A stretch of DNA of 42,152 nt from Glomus cerebriforme (lineage: Eukaryota > Glomeromycota > Glomeromycetes > Glomerales > Glomeraceae), in the NCBI GenBank assembly GCA_003550305.1, contig QKYT01000471.1:35017-77168 (forward strand), given 5' to 3'. The notes under the pieces were generated by a model. The model saw only the letters and a list, made by a program, of their open reading frames with translations, ran no database searches and had not been told where the DNA came from. Positions 1 through 11,696 of the stretch are shown in pieces (the first letter of the stretch is position 1; each line of letters opens with the position of its first letter). Both the position numbers and the translations under genes were made by a program.

Positions 1-660
1 CACCACCACCAAAAGGAGCACCAAAAGGAGCACCACCACCAGGAGGAGCACCAGGAGGAGGATATCCACCATCAAAAGGAGCATCAAAAGGAGCACCACC
101 ACCAGGAGGAGCGCCAGGAGGAGGACTATCACCACCAGGAGGAGCACCAAAAGGAGCACTACCACCAGGAGAAGCACTACCACCACCAAAAGGAGCACCA
201 AAAGGAGCACCACCACCACCAAAAGGAACACCAAAAGGAGCACCACCACCAGGAGAAGCACTACCACCACCAAAAGGAGCACCATCACCAGGAGAAGTAC
301 TTCCACCACCAAAAGGAGCACCACCACCACTAAAAGGAGCACCACTACCAGGAGGAGCACCAGGAGGAGCACCACCACCACCAAAAGGAGCACCACCACC
401 AGGAGAAGTACTACCACCACCAAAAGGAGCACCACCACCACTAAAAGGAGCACCAAAAGGAGCACCACCACCAGGAGGAGCACCAAAAGGAGGAGGACCA
501 CCACCACCAGGAAAAGCAACACTACCAGCAATGCCACCACCAGGAGGAGCACCAGGAGGAGGACCACCACCACCAGGAGGAGCAACACTACCAGCAATGC
601 CACCACCAGAAAGAGTACCACCACCAGCAGGGGGAGCAGGGGGAGCAGGAGGAGTAACAC
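1..660 (+). repeat. Coding minisatellite, about 18-bp CCACCACCA-AAAGGAGCA units
   Basis: Imperfect repeats of CCA codons followed by AAA/GGA GGA GCA run from the window edge into the gene. Units vary by whole codons and keep the frame. Variants such as CTA CCA CCA and GAA GTA recur, which suggests slippage or unequal exchange. Confidence 0.9.
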
Positions 661-1277
661 CAGCAGGGGTCGCTATGCCATCAGCAACTAATACTACGCC
701 ATCAGCATCATCAGCAGAAGCATCTTCAGAAAGTGGTAAATTTACTAAAGATATATTGACTGGTTCAGTTATTGGAGGGATAGTTAGTAGTTTAGTTTTT
801 ATTTCTATAGTTGCTTTAGGATTCTTTTTAGTAAGAATGTATAAAAATAAAAAAGAAAAGTCTAAAGCAATTGCAACACCTGGACATACTATAATGTCAA
901 ATATGAATGAAGAAAATTACAATAATATTTCAAACTCTGAAACAACCAATAATGAATTGTTACCAAAAGAAACAGTAATTTCAAATCAAGGACAAGAATA
1001 TATACCAAATGATAATAATAATCAACTTAAAAGCAAGTCAATAAATTCTGTCATTATTCAAAGTATTCGAAAAAGATTTATGAAACAAAGTATAGAACAT
1101 GATTCATTAAATAATAATGGCACTGGACAAAGTATTTCAATTGATATTGATAAAGAAATTATAGATCAAATTAAACAAGAAGTTATACAAGATATTAAAC
1201 AAGAATTCAAACAAAATCTTAGAAGAGAAGTAACATCGTCATTTATTAATGGAGGAATTAATAGTGGTAATAAATAA
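3..1277 (+). CDS. Proline/glycine-rich single-pass membrane protein, 5' end outside window
   Basis: The frame is open from the window edge to the TAA at 1275-1277. Its true start is not here, and the first in-window ATG (531) lies inside the repeat domain. About 200 codons encode imperfect Pro-Pro-Pro-Lys/Gly-Gly-Ala repeats, followed by a Ser/Ala/Thr-rich stretch. A hydrophobic helix encoded near 755-835 (TGSVIGGIVSSLVFISIVAL) is followed by the basic stop-transfer RMYKNKKEK. The ~140-residue tail is Asn/Gln/Lys-rich and ends in a Lys-Gln-Glu segment of coiled-coil type (QIKQEVIQDIKQEFKQNLRR). This predicts an extracellular proline-rich stalk, one membrane pass and a cytosolic tail. Relatives lie at 9216-9551 and 12042-12797; the first shows the signal peptide expected for the missing start. 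Function is unknown; a cell-surface or wall-facing role is inference. Confidence 0.75.
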   Translation, partial: PPPKGAPKGAPPPGGAPGGGYPPSKGASKGAPPPGGAPGGGLSPPGGAPKGALPPGEALPPPKGAPKGAPPPPKGTPKGAPPPGEALPPPKGAPSPGEVLPPPKGAPPPLKGAPLPGGAPGGAPPPPKGAPPPGEVLPPPKGAPPPLKGAPKGAPPPGGAPKGGGPPPPGKATLPAMPPPGGAPGGGPPPPGGATLPAMPPPERVPPPAGGAGGAGGVTPAGVAMPSATNTTPSASSAEASSESGKFTKDILTGSVIGGIVSSLVFISIVALGFFLVRMYKNKKEKSKAIATPGHTIMSNMNEENYNNISNSETTNNELLPKETVISNQGQEYIPNDNNNQLKSKSINSVIIQSIRKRFMKQSIEHDSLNNNGTGQSISIDIDKEIIDQIKQEVIQDIKQEFKQNLRREVTSSFINGGINSGNK

Positions 1278-2474
1278 ATAAAATTATATGGAAAAATATA
1301 GAAGGTTTAGGAATAGTTTGATTTTCATTCATCATAATTTTTAGTAAATTATGAATGCTTATATTATGTACAGTACTTTAGTAATTTTGGAAATTAATTA
1401 AAACTGAAAAGTTAATAATGTTTTAATTATCCAATTATTAATCGGTATGTTTTAATTCTCATTTTAAAATCAATACTCTACAACGAACTGATGGTTCCGT
1501 TAGAAAAAAAAGTTCGTTATATAAATTACTATGTTTTCTATATGAACCATTACACTTTTTATAATGAACTATTATTAAATTTAAAAATTTCGAGTTCATT
1601 ATAAAGAGGTTCGTTATAACCAGTTTTGAGTTTTCTTTCGCGTCGTGTATATACTGTATATATATATTTATGAATATATTTATATATATTTTTTTTTGAA
1701 AAGGAATTATGAATTTTCTTGGTATTGCAACTTATTAATTATTTATTTTAATATTCTTATTTATTGAAATCTCACTTACATAAAATGTAATTTTTACGGT
1801 TTATTCCACATTTTTTATGATTTATATAGTTAAAAAACAAATTAACTATTCTAAGTAATCAAATCATTTTTTTTTGCGGTATATTCGTCTAAAAAATATA
1901 TATATTTATAATAGGTTACGTTTGTGTTTCTCTAGTACGGTATTCTTTTTTTCTACCGGTATGAAAGACTTTTTTCCGGTATGAAAATCCATTTGTTAAT
2001 CGTATCATACTTTCACTGTTATGTATATATAATACAACTAAAGTTACAGATAAAATAATTGTCATACAATGAACTTTTATTATTAATAATTATTTATACT
2101 TAAAATAACATATTTAGAGGTTTATAATTAGCAAATTTTTAAAAATGTGAAATTTAGATAATGAGGTAATAAATTAAAACACTTTAAATAAAATTATTTT
2201 TTATCATAACGAATACTAATATTTTTAATCATCTTTTAGGATTTTTTTTTACATTATTGTTTAGCATAATAAATTATATTTTTCACATATATTTTACATA
2301 ACTACAATTGTATTTATTAAAATGCATGTGATAAATTTGTTAGAGATATATAGCAATTAATAAATCTTTAAACTATGTTAAACAAATTTTCATATAATCA
2401 TATTCAACTTCGTTTTATCTATCTGCTATTATTCATTTCCAATTCCATTTTTCTGAGCTGCAATTCTTTTAACT
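1278..2474. other. AT-rich intergenic sequence with one hairpin, no gene seen
   Basis: No long frame and no transposase motif was seen. A perfect 13-bp inverted repeat (1558-1570 with 1593-1605, TTTATAATGAACT) lies among several GTTCGTTAT or GAACT motifs between 1480 and 1622. This looks like a small fold-back repeat. Confidence 0.6.
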
Positions 2475-2777
2475 TTAAGTCTGTTTCATTTTGTTGAGTT
2501 GTAATTTTCTTTCTTCTAATGCAATTTTACGCTCTTCAATTTCAATTTCGCTACCAATTTCCATTGTATTATCATCATCTTCCTCAATAATACTTATTAT
2601 GAAATGCAACTTTACAATTTTCAACATGGTATATATATGCAATTCCTTTGCTAGAAATTCAATTGGAATCAAAGAATGTCTAACATCTTTGATCTTAGTA
2701 TCCCTCGTAAATATAGCTATTTCGGATTCTTCATCATCTTGATTTAACTTTTTAATATCCAAATTGATTTTCTTCAG
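2475..2777 (-). pseudogene. Possible last exon of an unrecognised acidic protein
   Basis: A roughly 100-codon minus-strand frame is preceded by a plausible acceptor (TTCTATTTAG, ending about 2778). It is acidic and ends in a charged helix (ALEERKLQLNKMKQ), a style common in fungal transposon-associated and Myb-like proteins. Another coding-like minus stretch at about 2880-2975 (LDEFDNPLDFDPF) could be an upstream exon. Joining it in frame needs a weak AAG acceptor, so the model is not secure. No ATG begins this frame; the first usable codon is TTG at 2762. A decayed fragment is as likely as a real exon. Confidence 0.3.
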
Positions 2778-4406
2778 CCTAAATAGAAAAATGTTTTATT
2801 TTTCTTAATTATTCATTTTTTATAATTTTAATTTTTAAATTTTATTTTCATTTTAAAAAAATTTCATTTATATTATAAATATTTTCCATTTTTATATTTA
2901 CAAAAGGATCAAAATCTAATGGGTTATCAAATTCATCTAGATCAATGTATTCATTTAAATCGATGTATTCAAGTATTATAAAAATAATTAAAGATAAAAA
3001 AAATTATAAAGGAAAGATGAAAGAGAGTGGAAAGAGATATTGAAAAATAAAAATTTTAATTAGTAATATTTATTCCTTAATTCAGTGATTATAGTGATTG
3101 CGGTATGATTGGAAATATACCTGTAGATTTGAAATTTATGATTTACATTTGTATCTGTTGTTAGTAGTTAATTAAAGGAATTTGTCATTTCTATTGGTTT
3201 GTTATAATTGACTAAAAAGTATTTGTTAGACTGTAATTTTTTGTGTGAAAAGGTTCAATATCCATAAATATCCATACTTTCTCGCTCGTGAATTGAATCA
3301 GATAATTTACTTAGTTTATCGTATAGGTGCTAAATGATGGAAATTTAATATTTCTTATCAGATTATCAACACCAAATATGTGATTAATAGTGTAAATTAA
3401 AATAATTAAGACATTCTCTTTAGAAGAAATTTAATAATAAATTATTACACAATATTTTCTTATGAAAAAAAATGATGTGAGTTTAAATATCTTGTTTTTT
3501 GATATGCAATACATTGGTGCAATATATTATTATAACATAATATGAAAGAAACTTTTTTTTTTATATCAGTTAAATATTTTATCATCTAGATAAAAGATTA
3601 AATCAGGCGGTGATTTTGTGATGAAGAAAAAGATCCTTAACTTCTGCTAAGCCATATCATTAGAAGTTAGATTTCACATGTTAAAAATTAAAGCCTCATT
3701 GGGCTTTTGTAGGTTTTTTTTGCCAACAATAAAATCCACAGCCAACGAAAAAAATTATTATTTATAAATAGAATTTTGGAAAAAATAAAGTTCTCTCCCT
3801 ATCCCTCATTTTCTTTCTTTTCAATTAAAGATATCTCATGTCTTAATTCCGTTATCATTTATTATATATATACATATCTTTAATAAAATATTTAAGAATA
3901 TACATCTTTATTAAAAATTTATAAAACTCCTGTCACATTTATAGATATTTTGCAAACGTTCTTTTAAAATTTTCAAATCCTGTTTCTTTCCCTTTAAATT
4001 GTTTGTTTATAACATGATTTAAAGTCATAAATAGTTTTTCTCAAAATATTTGAGTATTATTTCCGGAATATACATGATTTACATTCTGGAAACAGATTTT
4101 TTTTTTTAAAAAAAAATTTTCTTCTAAGAATTGAACTTTTTATATTTATAACCTCTTTACTGCTTGAAATGTCAACATCTAATCAGTAAGTCTTAATATG
4201 TTTCGACCCATCATTGTGAAACTTTAAACTATACTTTAATTCAGATTGGAAAAAAAGACACAATAAAGTAAAATTAACTAACCTAACCGCAATGACAAAA
4301 AAAAATTGATGTTAAATTGTTTTAATCATCAAGTTAATAATTTTAGAAGCAAAAATATAAGTAAGACAGACATTGTGTTTGAAAATATTAGAAATAGATA
4401 CTGTAG
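2778..4406. other. AT-rich intergenic sequence
   Basis: Apart from the possible exon at about 2880-2975 (minus), I see no gene. Poly-A/T runs are frequent. Confidence 0.5.
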
Positions 4407-4766
4407 ATACCAGTTTCGAGAACCGGAAGCTTTTGCCCAGAAGTGGATGTACCTTTGCGAGTTGATGGATCAGTAGATGTTCTTGAGGTAGTGAAGTCTA
4501 CTGTCCGCACATTTGACCCAAAAACAATTGCTCTTGGATCTTCTCGCTCCTACAAGAGTTCAAATCATTTGCTAGTAAATTCTAAACAGAATGTAAAAGT
4601 TCCTTGGGAGAGCACATATGATGCTGAGATGTATAGAATCCTAGCAAATTGGCTCGCAAAAGTACATGGATTTGAAATAACTAGCCAGTGGCATTTGAAA
4701 GAAATTTGTAGTGATGGGATCAGTCAGCATGAATATTCAAGAGATGATGAAAACAATACTGGTTGA
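4407..4766 (+). pseudogene. Fragment of a lineage-expanded protein, no start codon
   Basis: The frame is open from just after a TAG at 4404 to a stop at 4764-4766 and encodes about 119 residues. The first in-frame start-like codon is GTG at 4443, and no ATG precedes the conserved part. Codon use and composition are clearly protein-like. The recognisable core is YDAEMYRILANWLAKVHGFE, then a Trp-His-Leu-Lys-Glu segment. From memory this resembles a large glomeromycete family of uncertain function, possibly with a nuclease-like fold; that link is inference. Weak coding-like fragments continue to about 5035 without an open frame. I read it as the 5'-truncated and decayed remnant of a larger gene. 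Confidence 0.45.
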
Positions 4767-7125
4767 TAAAGATGAGTCCCCTGACAATGATTTAGAATTT
4801 GAATATTCTGAGATAATATTAGTCTCTATATGCTAAATTTTTCAAATTTAGTGATCCTGTACAAAATCAATATCGACAACAAGATGTTTATCAACAGGTT
4901 ATTTTTCAACCTATCTATTGATTGCAGTGATACATTCACACTCCTTGGGCCGAGAAGAAGGGAAAGTTGGTCAACCGTCTGATAAAAGGAGCAGAGGAGG
5001 TGTTGGAAGAAAATGAGACAATTACCAGTGGATAATCAAAATAACAAACAATTACAACATCAATAATGGAATTCAGAAATTAATTGATTGAATATTATCT
5101 TCATCATCGCTCTTTAATAAACTGCATAGAAAATATTTTATTAACTTTATATATTACAAAATTTTGTACAAACTTTTAAAAAATTTGAGATAATTATTTC
5201 AGTTCATACAACTTAATATTTTATAGTAGCAATTTTGATATTTTGAAAAAATTGAAGATTATTGGATAATTCTTCAATCACCTTAAGTATAATAGAGAAA
5301 GTATATAGTGAACAAAATACTGGAGGATAAATTACTTTCAATTAGAAAAAAGCATAATAAAAGTGACAAATTCTCAAATATTACAGAAAATATGTCATGA
5401 TAAATACTAAAGCATAAATTAAATACCAGATTGGAGATAAAGTTTGTGCAAATAAGCAATAGACAATTATTCCAGAAAAAAGGGACCATCAGAAATAACT
5501 GAAAATATTTCTGAATTGTGATTTATTAGATTTATTAAAAGAATTGATGACTATAATTAATAATTAAACATAATTGTTCTATCATCTTAATTAATCTGCT
5601 TTGATAATTCTTTACAAAGAAGAAGAGTTACAGTATCAGACTATAATTGCAAGAAAAAACTAATTACTATAACAAATATTAACTTATTAAAGATTTCAAT
5701 AAAATAATGCAATGCATGAAATTACAAGTTAAATTAATGTACAAGCTAGTGATGAAAGTGCAAGTATAAGAACACAACGAAAATGCTTATTATGTGGAAA
5801 TCAGGTCACTATCAAAAAAAATGTATGGTAAAAACTTAATAATAGGATGAAATACTCCTAAATTTTTCTATCATATGAATCAACAACAACTAATAACTAG
5901 AGTTGTAAAATTACCATAATTTAAAATTTTACTGGTAACTTAATTTCCAAACATGTGACTAAATTATGTGATATCATATGACTTTATTATTAAATATTAT
6001 AATATGAATACCCGAGTCAAATTTTTTTTTCAATACCCGATTGGGGTCGGGTCAATTTTTTTTAGCTTTAGCATGTTAAATTAAATATAAAAATTGGTTT
6101 TTTTTTTGAAAAAAAAAATGCCACGAAATAAAAGTGCATTTGGTTTTATACATACTAAAATAAGAAATAGACATGATAAAAATTAGTATATATGAATTGG
6201 AACTTAAAAATTATTTGAGATTTTAATTTAATGAATAAATTAAATAAAGTAAATTAGAAGATTTAAATTTAAAAATATTGATGAGAATAATAATGAAGAT
6301 GAAGAAGATGAATTTTTCTTTATTTGATATTAATGATTAATAATAATGGTATTGATAGTTCAGTATAATAATATTGTTCAATAAACTTCTTTATTGGTAA
6401 TTTATTGGTAGTGGTAATAGGTACATTACCGATTTACAATCCTGGTTTTAACCATCAACTCCAATAACAATAACAACAACTTTGACTTCAACAATAGCAG
6501 CAGCAGCAATAATATCAGTAGCAGCAGAATTATTTGTGATATACTGTAAATTAAACTCGTAATACATGTTAGAAACAAAATCAGAATTTGGACAAGTTCC
6601 TTGCTGATGCTATTAATAATATACATACCGAGCAATAGTAGTATTTAATATCAAAGTTATATTTAAATGATCATTCTGAAGTACAAATCAAACACAGTTT
6701 AATTGAAGATATATATTATCCGTAAACCAAGATGCAACAATTTTTCTTAACCAAGCAATTTTAATCGGATCGTAAATAAATATGCAAATGAAAGTCCTAT
6801 GATCACTCTATCACCTCCAAGCGAAAGTTTTATCCCCATTCCTACAAGTCTAACATTTCTAAACTTCTTTAGTATTAAAGCAACTGTACAGGCTTCTTCC
6901 AATAGATATATTGGTCTTCTCTCTATACACCTGAACCTTCTTCACCTCATCGAGAAAATCAAATAAATAAAAGGGGTAGAAAACCTAAAGGCAAAAATAA
7001 TGTAGGTAGATTGGTCTGTTCAGGAGGAATCTTATTGAGCTTCTTCTTTTCAGACCTGTAGCCATAGGACCAAAGAGCCCATAGTCCCATACATTAATAA
7101 AAACTGTATATTGTCGAATATTAAA
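4767..7125. other. Decayed region with short coding-like islands
   Basis: No intact gene is seen. Islands: 5745-5831 (+) encodes ASDESASIRTQRKCLLCGNQ, with one C-x2-C pair as in transposase-linked zinc fingers. 6440-6560 is a CAA/CAG-rich stretch. 6909-7020 (+) encodes a proline/serine stretch and RGRKPKGK, an AT-hook-like motif. 6000-6060 has a GACCC/GGGTC inverted repeat. Each island is broken by stops nearby. Confidence 0.4.
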
Positions 7126-8241
7126 ATGACCCCATCCAAGCAAGAAACCCAACGACAAACAATTTTACATTTATGGAGGCAAGGAACACGCAATGCTACT
7201 AAAATACACTCTTTGACGAAGATTCCACTTAGAACTATCTACCGAAACCTTAAAAAAAAATTGAAGATACTGGAAATATAAGGCATAAAAAGCATAAAAA
7301 GTGGTAACGGGCGTACTAAAAAAATAACACCAAGTGCATCCATAGCAATTGGACAGTATATTCGAAGGCAACCCTCACTTTCTGCTGGATCTGTTGCCAC
7401 TAAATTGGAAGATATTGGAGTAAATGTCTCCCGCTCAACAGTTTCGAGGCATTTGGCTGAACTTGGATACCAAAATGCACTTCCCCTTTCTACACCAATG
7501 CTTACACCAGTCCATATTATGAACCCTATAAAAAAATATATATATTGATAAACTTCCAGATTTAATTCAAAATCAGTGTAATGATTTTATAATGAATTAT
7601 AAAGAAAAATCTACAAATAATTTATTTAAAAAACTTACTCATGATGGAAAATGGAAGGAAAAAAAAACGAGTTGAATGGGCTAAAAACACAAGGATGATG
7701 ATTGGAAAAAGACTCTATTTAGTGACGAAACTGCTTTCCAATTATTTTCGTAACACAATAAAATATTGATATAAGAATGCAAGGCCAATTCGTCCAATGC
7801 CAAAGGACCGAAGTAAAATATTCGCATGGGGTGGTTTTGTGTAAAAAGTAAAACAATCCTTTTTTTTTAGGCGTATAATGGATGGAAAATTTTATACGGA
7901 AATATTGGAAAAGCATATACCGGAAGTGCGCAGCATGTTGAGAGGTAGATGGCAGCTGCAGCAAGACAATGATCCTAAGCATACTAGTCGTATTGCTAAG
8001 GAATTCCTTAATAATAATGTCCCAGAGGTTATGGATTGGCCTTCTAATAGTCCAGACCTAAATCCCATTGAAAACCTTTGGGCAATTGTTAAGAGGAACG
8101 TGGAGTTGCGTCAAAAAATCTTAGTGAATTAGAGATTATTTTGGGTGAGGATTAAGGAATGGGAAAAAAATACCAAATAGCCTTCCAATTAAATTAATCT
8201 TGTAAAGGCGTTGTAGGGAGGTTATTGAATATCAGCTTTAA
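7126..8241 (+). pseudogene. Broken Tc1/mariner-family transposase (DD34E)
   Basis: Starting at ATG 7126 the frame shows a helix-turn-helix region (KIHSLTKIPLRTIYRNLKKK), then frameshifts near 7260. A second segment, about 7300-7545, carries the paired-type second HTH (SAGSVATKLEDIGVNVSRST). After an interruption the catalytic domain resumes. FSDET (near 7720) supplies the first Asp, QQDNDPKHTS (near 7960) the second and NPIENLW (near 8065) the Glu. Exactly 34 residues separate the second Asp from the Glu, the Tc1 spacing. The C-terminal part (7878-8130) is the best preserved. Stops and frameshifts occur near 7260, 7545, 7750, 7845 and 8130, so it cannot make transposase. Terminal inverted repeats were not found by eye. 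Confidence 0.88.
7527..7665 (+). other. Extra segment of about 140 bp inside the Tc1 remnant
   Basis: Tc1 transposases normally run from the HTH linker straight into the R-V-E-W-A segment. Here about 140 bp intervenes between the codons for TPVHIM and those for RVEWAK. It has its own open, coding-like frame (IDKLPDLIQNQCNDFIMNYK). Both edges are A-rich, so exact ends are uncertain. Confidence 0.4.
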
Positions 8242-8246
8242 AATGA

Positions 8247-8423
8247 TGCATTATATACTTTGATAAAGGTCTTTTAACAAGATTATCCAATAATAATCAA
8301 ACTACTATTGTTGGTAATAATTTTGCATACTATAAAGATAAATTTTATGAAAAAGTAAATAATGATTGGATTGAAGTCGGTGAAATTGAATTTAGTTCAA
8401 AATTTAGTTCAATATATAACTAA
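8247..8423 (+). pseudogene. Short coding-like remnant next to the Tc1 element
   Basis: A 58-codon frame contains TIVGNNFAYYKDKFYEKVNN and ends in a TAA at 8421-8423. It has no ATG and begins six bases after the end of the transposase frame. It may be part of the sequence into which the element inserted. Unrecognised. Confidence 0.25.
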
Positions 8424-9215
8424 AGATTTATTAATTTTTTTTATCTATTTTAGTTTAAAAATGAATTAAAGATCTGAGCAGAAATCTTTTTATATACAGC
8501 AATGATTAATAATGACGATATTTTTGTTGATGATAATGATAATATTTTCTCTGAAAGTAGTAATAATTCATTTAGATATATCTAATTTTGAAAAAAAAGA
8601 GTAAATGCAAATATTCGATATACAAATCATTTTATTTGCAGATTACTATTAATAGTCAATAAATTATAATTTTTTTTATATCTTTTACGATAAAGGTATA
8701 AATAATATAGAACTTAAGAGATTCTGTTCTATAAAATTACAAAATAGCCATATTGCTATAAATTTAATTATACAGTGTAGTATGATTGTTTTACAATAAA
8801 TATATTAGAAGAGTATAATACAATTAACAATTTAAATAAGATTATTAGTTCGAATAATAAAAAATTTGTAAAAAAAAAAATCCTAAATTAGGAATAGATA
8901 ATGTAAGATTTTATGCTAAAGACACTTATTAAATCTAATAATGCTAAATCTGCTAGTTTTTTATAAGTATTATTAATAATAAATATAAAATGGAATAGAA
9001 ATTAGATCTTGAATCATAGTTAAAAATTTTTCGGCTTTTTCTATTCATGTACTTGAATTATCAGTCTCTCGTAAATTCAAATACTGTAAATTACACATAT
9101 GATTATATTTAATATTGATTATTATCACAATCAATGAAATCAATACTATTATAATTTTTTTAAAATACCTTCAGTTATTATTTCACCAAATAATATTCCA
9201 ATAAGGATAAATTAA
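8424..9215. other. AT-rich sequence, nothing recognised
   Basis: Only short interrupted frames and poly-A/T runs are present. Confidence 0.5.
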
Positions 9216-9551
9216 TTATAGTTGCAGTGATTTACAAACTATTATTGATAATTCCTTATCCGTTATTCCAGGGGTTGAAACCTTAATATTATTTTCAGGA
9301 GATGCAGTTACTTTAGACCGGCTTTTTTTGATTTTACACAGTCTAATTATACCTAAAGAAACTAAGAAAATAAACAACAAACTACCAACTACCCCTCCAA
9401 TAATTAAACCCGTTGGAGTTGTTCCAGCGAGACCTCCAGTATCAGGTTTCTCTGGTGGTGGGGCTGGTGTTCCTGGAGCCTGAGTGTTTACTCCAAGTAA
9501 TAATTGAAATAAAATTGTAAAAATCACGAAAATCGAAATAAAATTTTTCAT
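9216..9551 (-). CDS. Small signal-peptide and single-pass membrane protein, short member of the proline-rich family
   Basis: ATG at 9551 opens a 111-codon frame. Residues 1-24 are a clear signal peptide (FISIFVIFTILFQLLLGVNT). A short Pro/Gly ectodomain follows (APGTPAPPPEKPDTGG), then a membrane helix (about residues 48-70, TGLIIGGVVGSLLFIFLVSL) and a basic Lys/Arg-rich border. The helix matches that of the gene at 3-1277 in its GGxVxSLxFI(F/S) pattern. The cytosolic tail stops after about 35 residues and lacks the Lys-Gln-Glu coiled coil of that gene, so this copy looks C-terminally truncated. Its final stretch (STPGIT) aligns at DNA level with the dead copy at 12.5 kb. It is read away from the other two copies. 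Confidence 0.65.
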   Translation of the reverse strand: MKNFISIFVIFTILFQLLLGVNTQAPGTPAPPPEKPDTGGLAGTTPTGLIIGGVVGSLLFIFLVSLGIIRLCKIKKSRSKVTASPENNIKVSTPGITDKELSIIVCKSLQL

Positions 9552-11496
9552 AATTACAAGAAATTAAAAAAAAAAACACATTTAAGTTTAATCCATTAAA
9601 TCAGTTATTTATATAAATTTTGTTAATAATTTATAATAATTAATTCAAACATATTAAATTCATTACCTACTAAGTAAGTTTTAATGTATATAATGCATTA
9701 ATAATTTATATTGCACCATAAAAATCGAATAAAGTGGGATTTAAGTACGATCATTTATAAATAATTTTCTATACAAAAAAGGTAAATAAGGAGGACAATT
9801 CTCTACAAGCCCACATACTTTCAGCATGTACGGAATTGATACCATTGTCAAAAAAATTTTAATGTTACCTAAATTCTTCTTTAAAAAACAAATAACGTGT
9901 TTTTTTATATTAAATTTTAATCGTAATTGATACCCAAATATAGTAATGCAATGTAAATCCCTTTTAAATTATTAAATTTCAGCAGATGATGCAATTGTTT
10001 CAAATAAACGCTTACTACATTTGGAGATAATAAAAACATCAATTATTAGACCACTGTGAAGTCTAAAAATACATGAGAATTGTTCATTTATTCTACTAAT
10101 TTAGCAAAGTATAGTAATACAAGTCCATAAATGCTGCGTCTTCACGCAATATATTTTAAGCATATCACTTTTATCTAAAAATCAATTCGTATAAAATCAG
10201 AATATTCGTTCTGAAAAAAGCAAATGAATTATATCGTACACTTTCCGGTCAAAAGTATATAATTGAGTATAATTAAAGTTTTTTAAATTACATATTCAAA
10301 ATAAATTTATCTTTATTTAAATACCATTTTGCATCTATTTCTTTATAAAGGGTTCTATTATATATTCATTCTTGATACGTTCGGTCTGATGGTCTGATTT
10401 AACTTAAATCTCAATAATTTCTCAATTATTTCACAATTATTTCACGTCTCAATAAATTTTCTACTACAGTAATAGATAAATATGATTTATTTAAAAATTT
10501 AAAATAACATGCACGTGAAGATTCTTCACTTTTGTCAAGCGATCACCAAGGTAAAATTTTATTTTTCCGGTAACCCCCCTGAAAAATGGTAGCCGGATTT
10601 ATTTTGCCGGATTACATGATATTTAATTTGGGTGTGATAATTAATAGTGACATTAAAAAAATTAAAATACCAGAATAATTATAAAATTGTGAGATGTGAT
10701 GCCGTGTGACAAATCCCTACCCCTTACCCTAATCTTAATCCCCTTACTAATCCTAATCTAACTAACCGGTAATAAAATCACGTGATATTTACGCGTTGAG
10801 AAAAATTTCCGGTCACTGCAAACCCAAATTTGGTGAAACATGTTTTTAACGATTAAAACATCACACTCTCTCCCGCATACCTCTCTCTTTTTTTTCTTCT
10901 AACCCATATAAAAGACTTTGATATACAGTAGTTTACATAACTATGATTCTATGAACAAACATAAAATGAATAAATGACGAAATAATAGCATGCAATTATT
11001 TGCAACTTTTAATTATTATTCAATCGGTTTAAAATAATAAAAGCAACATCCAATACCTAAAGATTTAGATTCTTCAACTTTTCAGGGATCCTGCCCTTTC
11101 TCCTTCTTTCTATTTATCATTTCCCTGCTTACAATCTCTTCTTATTCTTCCCCCTGGTATTTATCCTATGCCTCGCTCGCTCATTTTTGTTTAGTTCAAC
11201 AAAACCTAAATGCAACTTTGCGGTACCTTTTTCTGAATTAAATTGATCACAAAAAGTCCGTCAGAGCGGTTGAACATTATTTCAAAAAATTATTTCATCT
11301 CTACAAGAATTAAATAGCAAAACTTAATACTCCCATAACAAAATTTGTATCATAAATCACATTTAATTAGTATTATAATTAGAAAAATCATAAATAATTT
11401 GGCAGAATCTCAGTTTTGCTTACAAAAAAAAATATCCACAATCTAGAATGGATTTTTTTTATAATTATGTATAAGGAAGTTTTTTTATGTGATTTT
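9552..11496. other. AT-rich intergenic region
   Basis: No gene is seen. Notable pieces are CACGTG at about 10511 and 10773, the latter followed by ATATTTACG as in the fold-back element near 30 kb; CCGG-rich short repeats at 10560-10610; a telomere-like stretch (separate entry); and a C/T-rich stretch at 11090-11190. Confidence 0.5.
10713..10767 (+). repeat. Degenerate telomere-like CCCTAA-type stretch
   Basis: The sequence reads as variants of CCCTAA (CCCTACC, CCTTACCCTAATC, CCCCTTACTAATCC, TAATCTAACTAACC). TTAGGG repeats are usual at fungal telomeres. The units are too degenerate to be a telomere now, and a short related stretch occurs near 20466. Confidence 0.4.
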
Positions 11497-11514
11497 ATAA
11501 CAGCGTCAACATAC

Positions 11515-11696
11515 TGGTACGGTAAGGAAGCCTTAAATGGTGGAGCTGTGCAGGTAGTATTTTTATAGTCACATAATAGTTTAATTATAACTTTTAGACA
11601 AAATATAATGTACTCTCAACATGTAACATATCCTTTATTGGAGTTTACTTTAATAAAGTTATTAACATCTCGCTCGTTAAAAAAAAAAAAAAAAAA
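11515..11696 (+). mobile_element. Retroposed poly(A) insert with perfect target-site duplication
   Basis: The 18-bp sequence ATAACAGCGTCAACATAC occurs at 11497-11514 and again at 11697-11714, exactly 200 bp apart. Between the copies lie 182 bp ending in a run of A (11679-11697, shared with the repeat). AATAAA lies at 11652-11657, 21 bases before the A run. These are the marks of target-primed reverse transcription of a polyadenylated RNA: direct repeat, 3' poly(A), polyadenylation signal and probable 5' truncation. The insert may be the 3' end of an mRNA (its 5' edge reads WYGKEALNGGAVQ in one frame) or a short SINE. The parent was not identified. Confidence 0.85.

Noticed and set aside
2491..2742. 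Plus-strand 83-codon frame
   Set aside because: It mirrors the minus-strand charged frame; composition is Ser/Ile-rich without motifs.
7719..7982. Minus-strand 87-codon frame
   Set aside because: It is antisense to the Tc1 transposase catalytic region.
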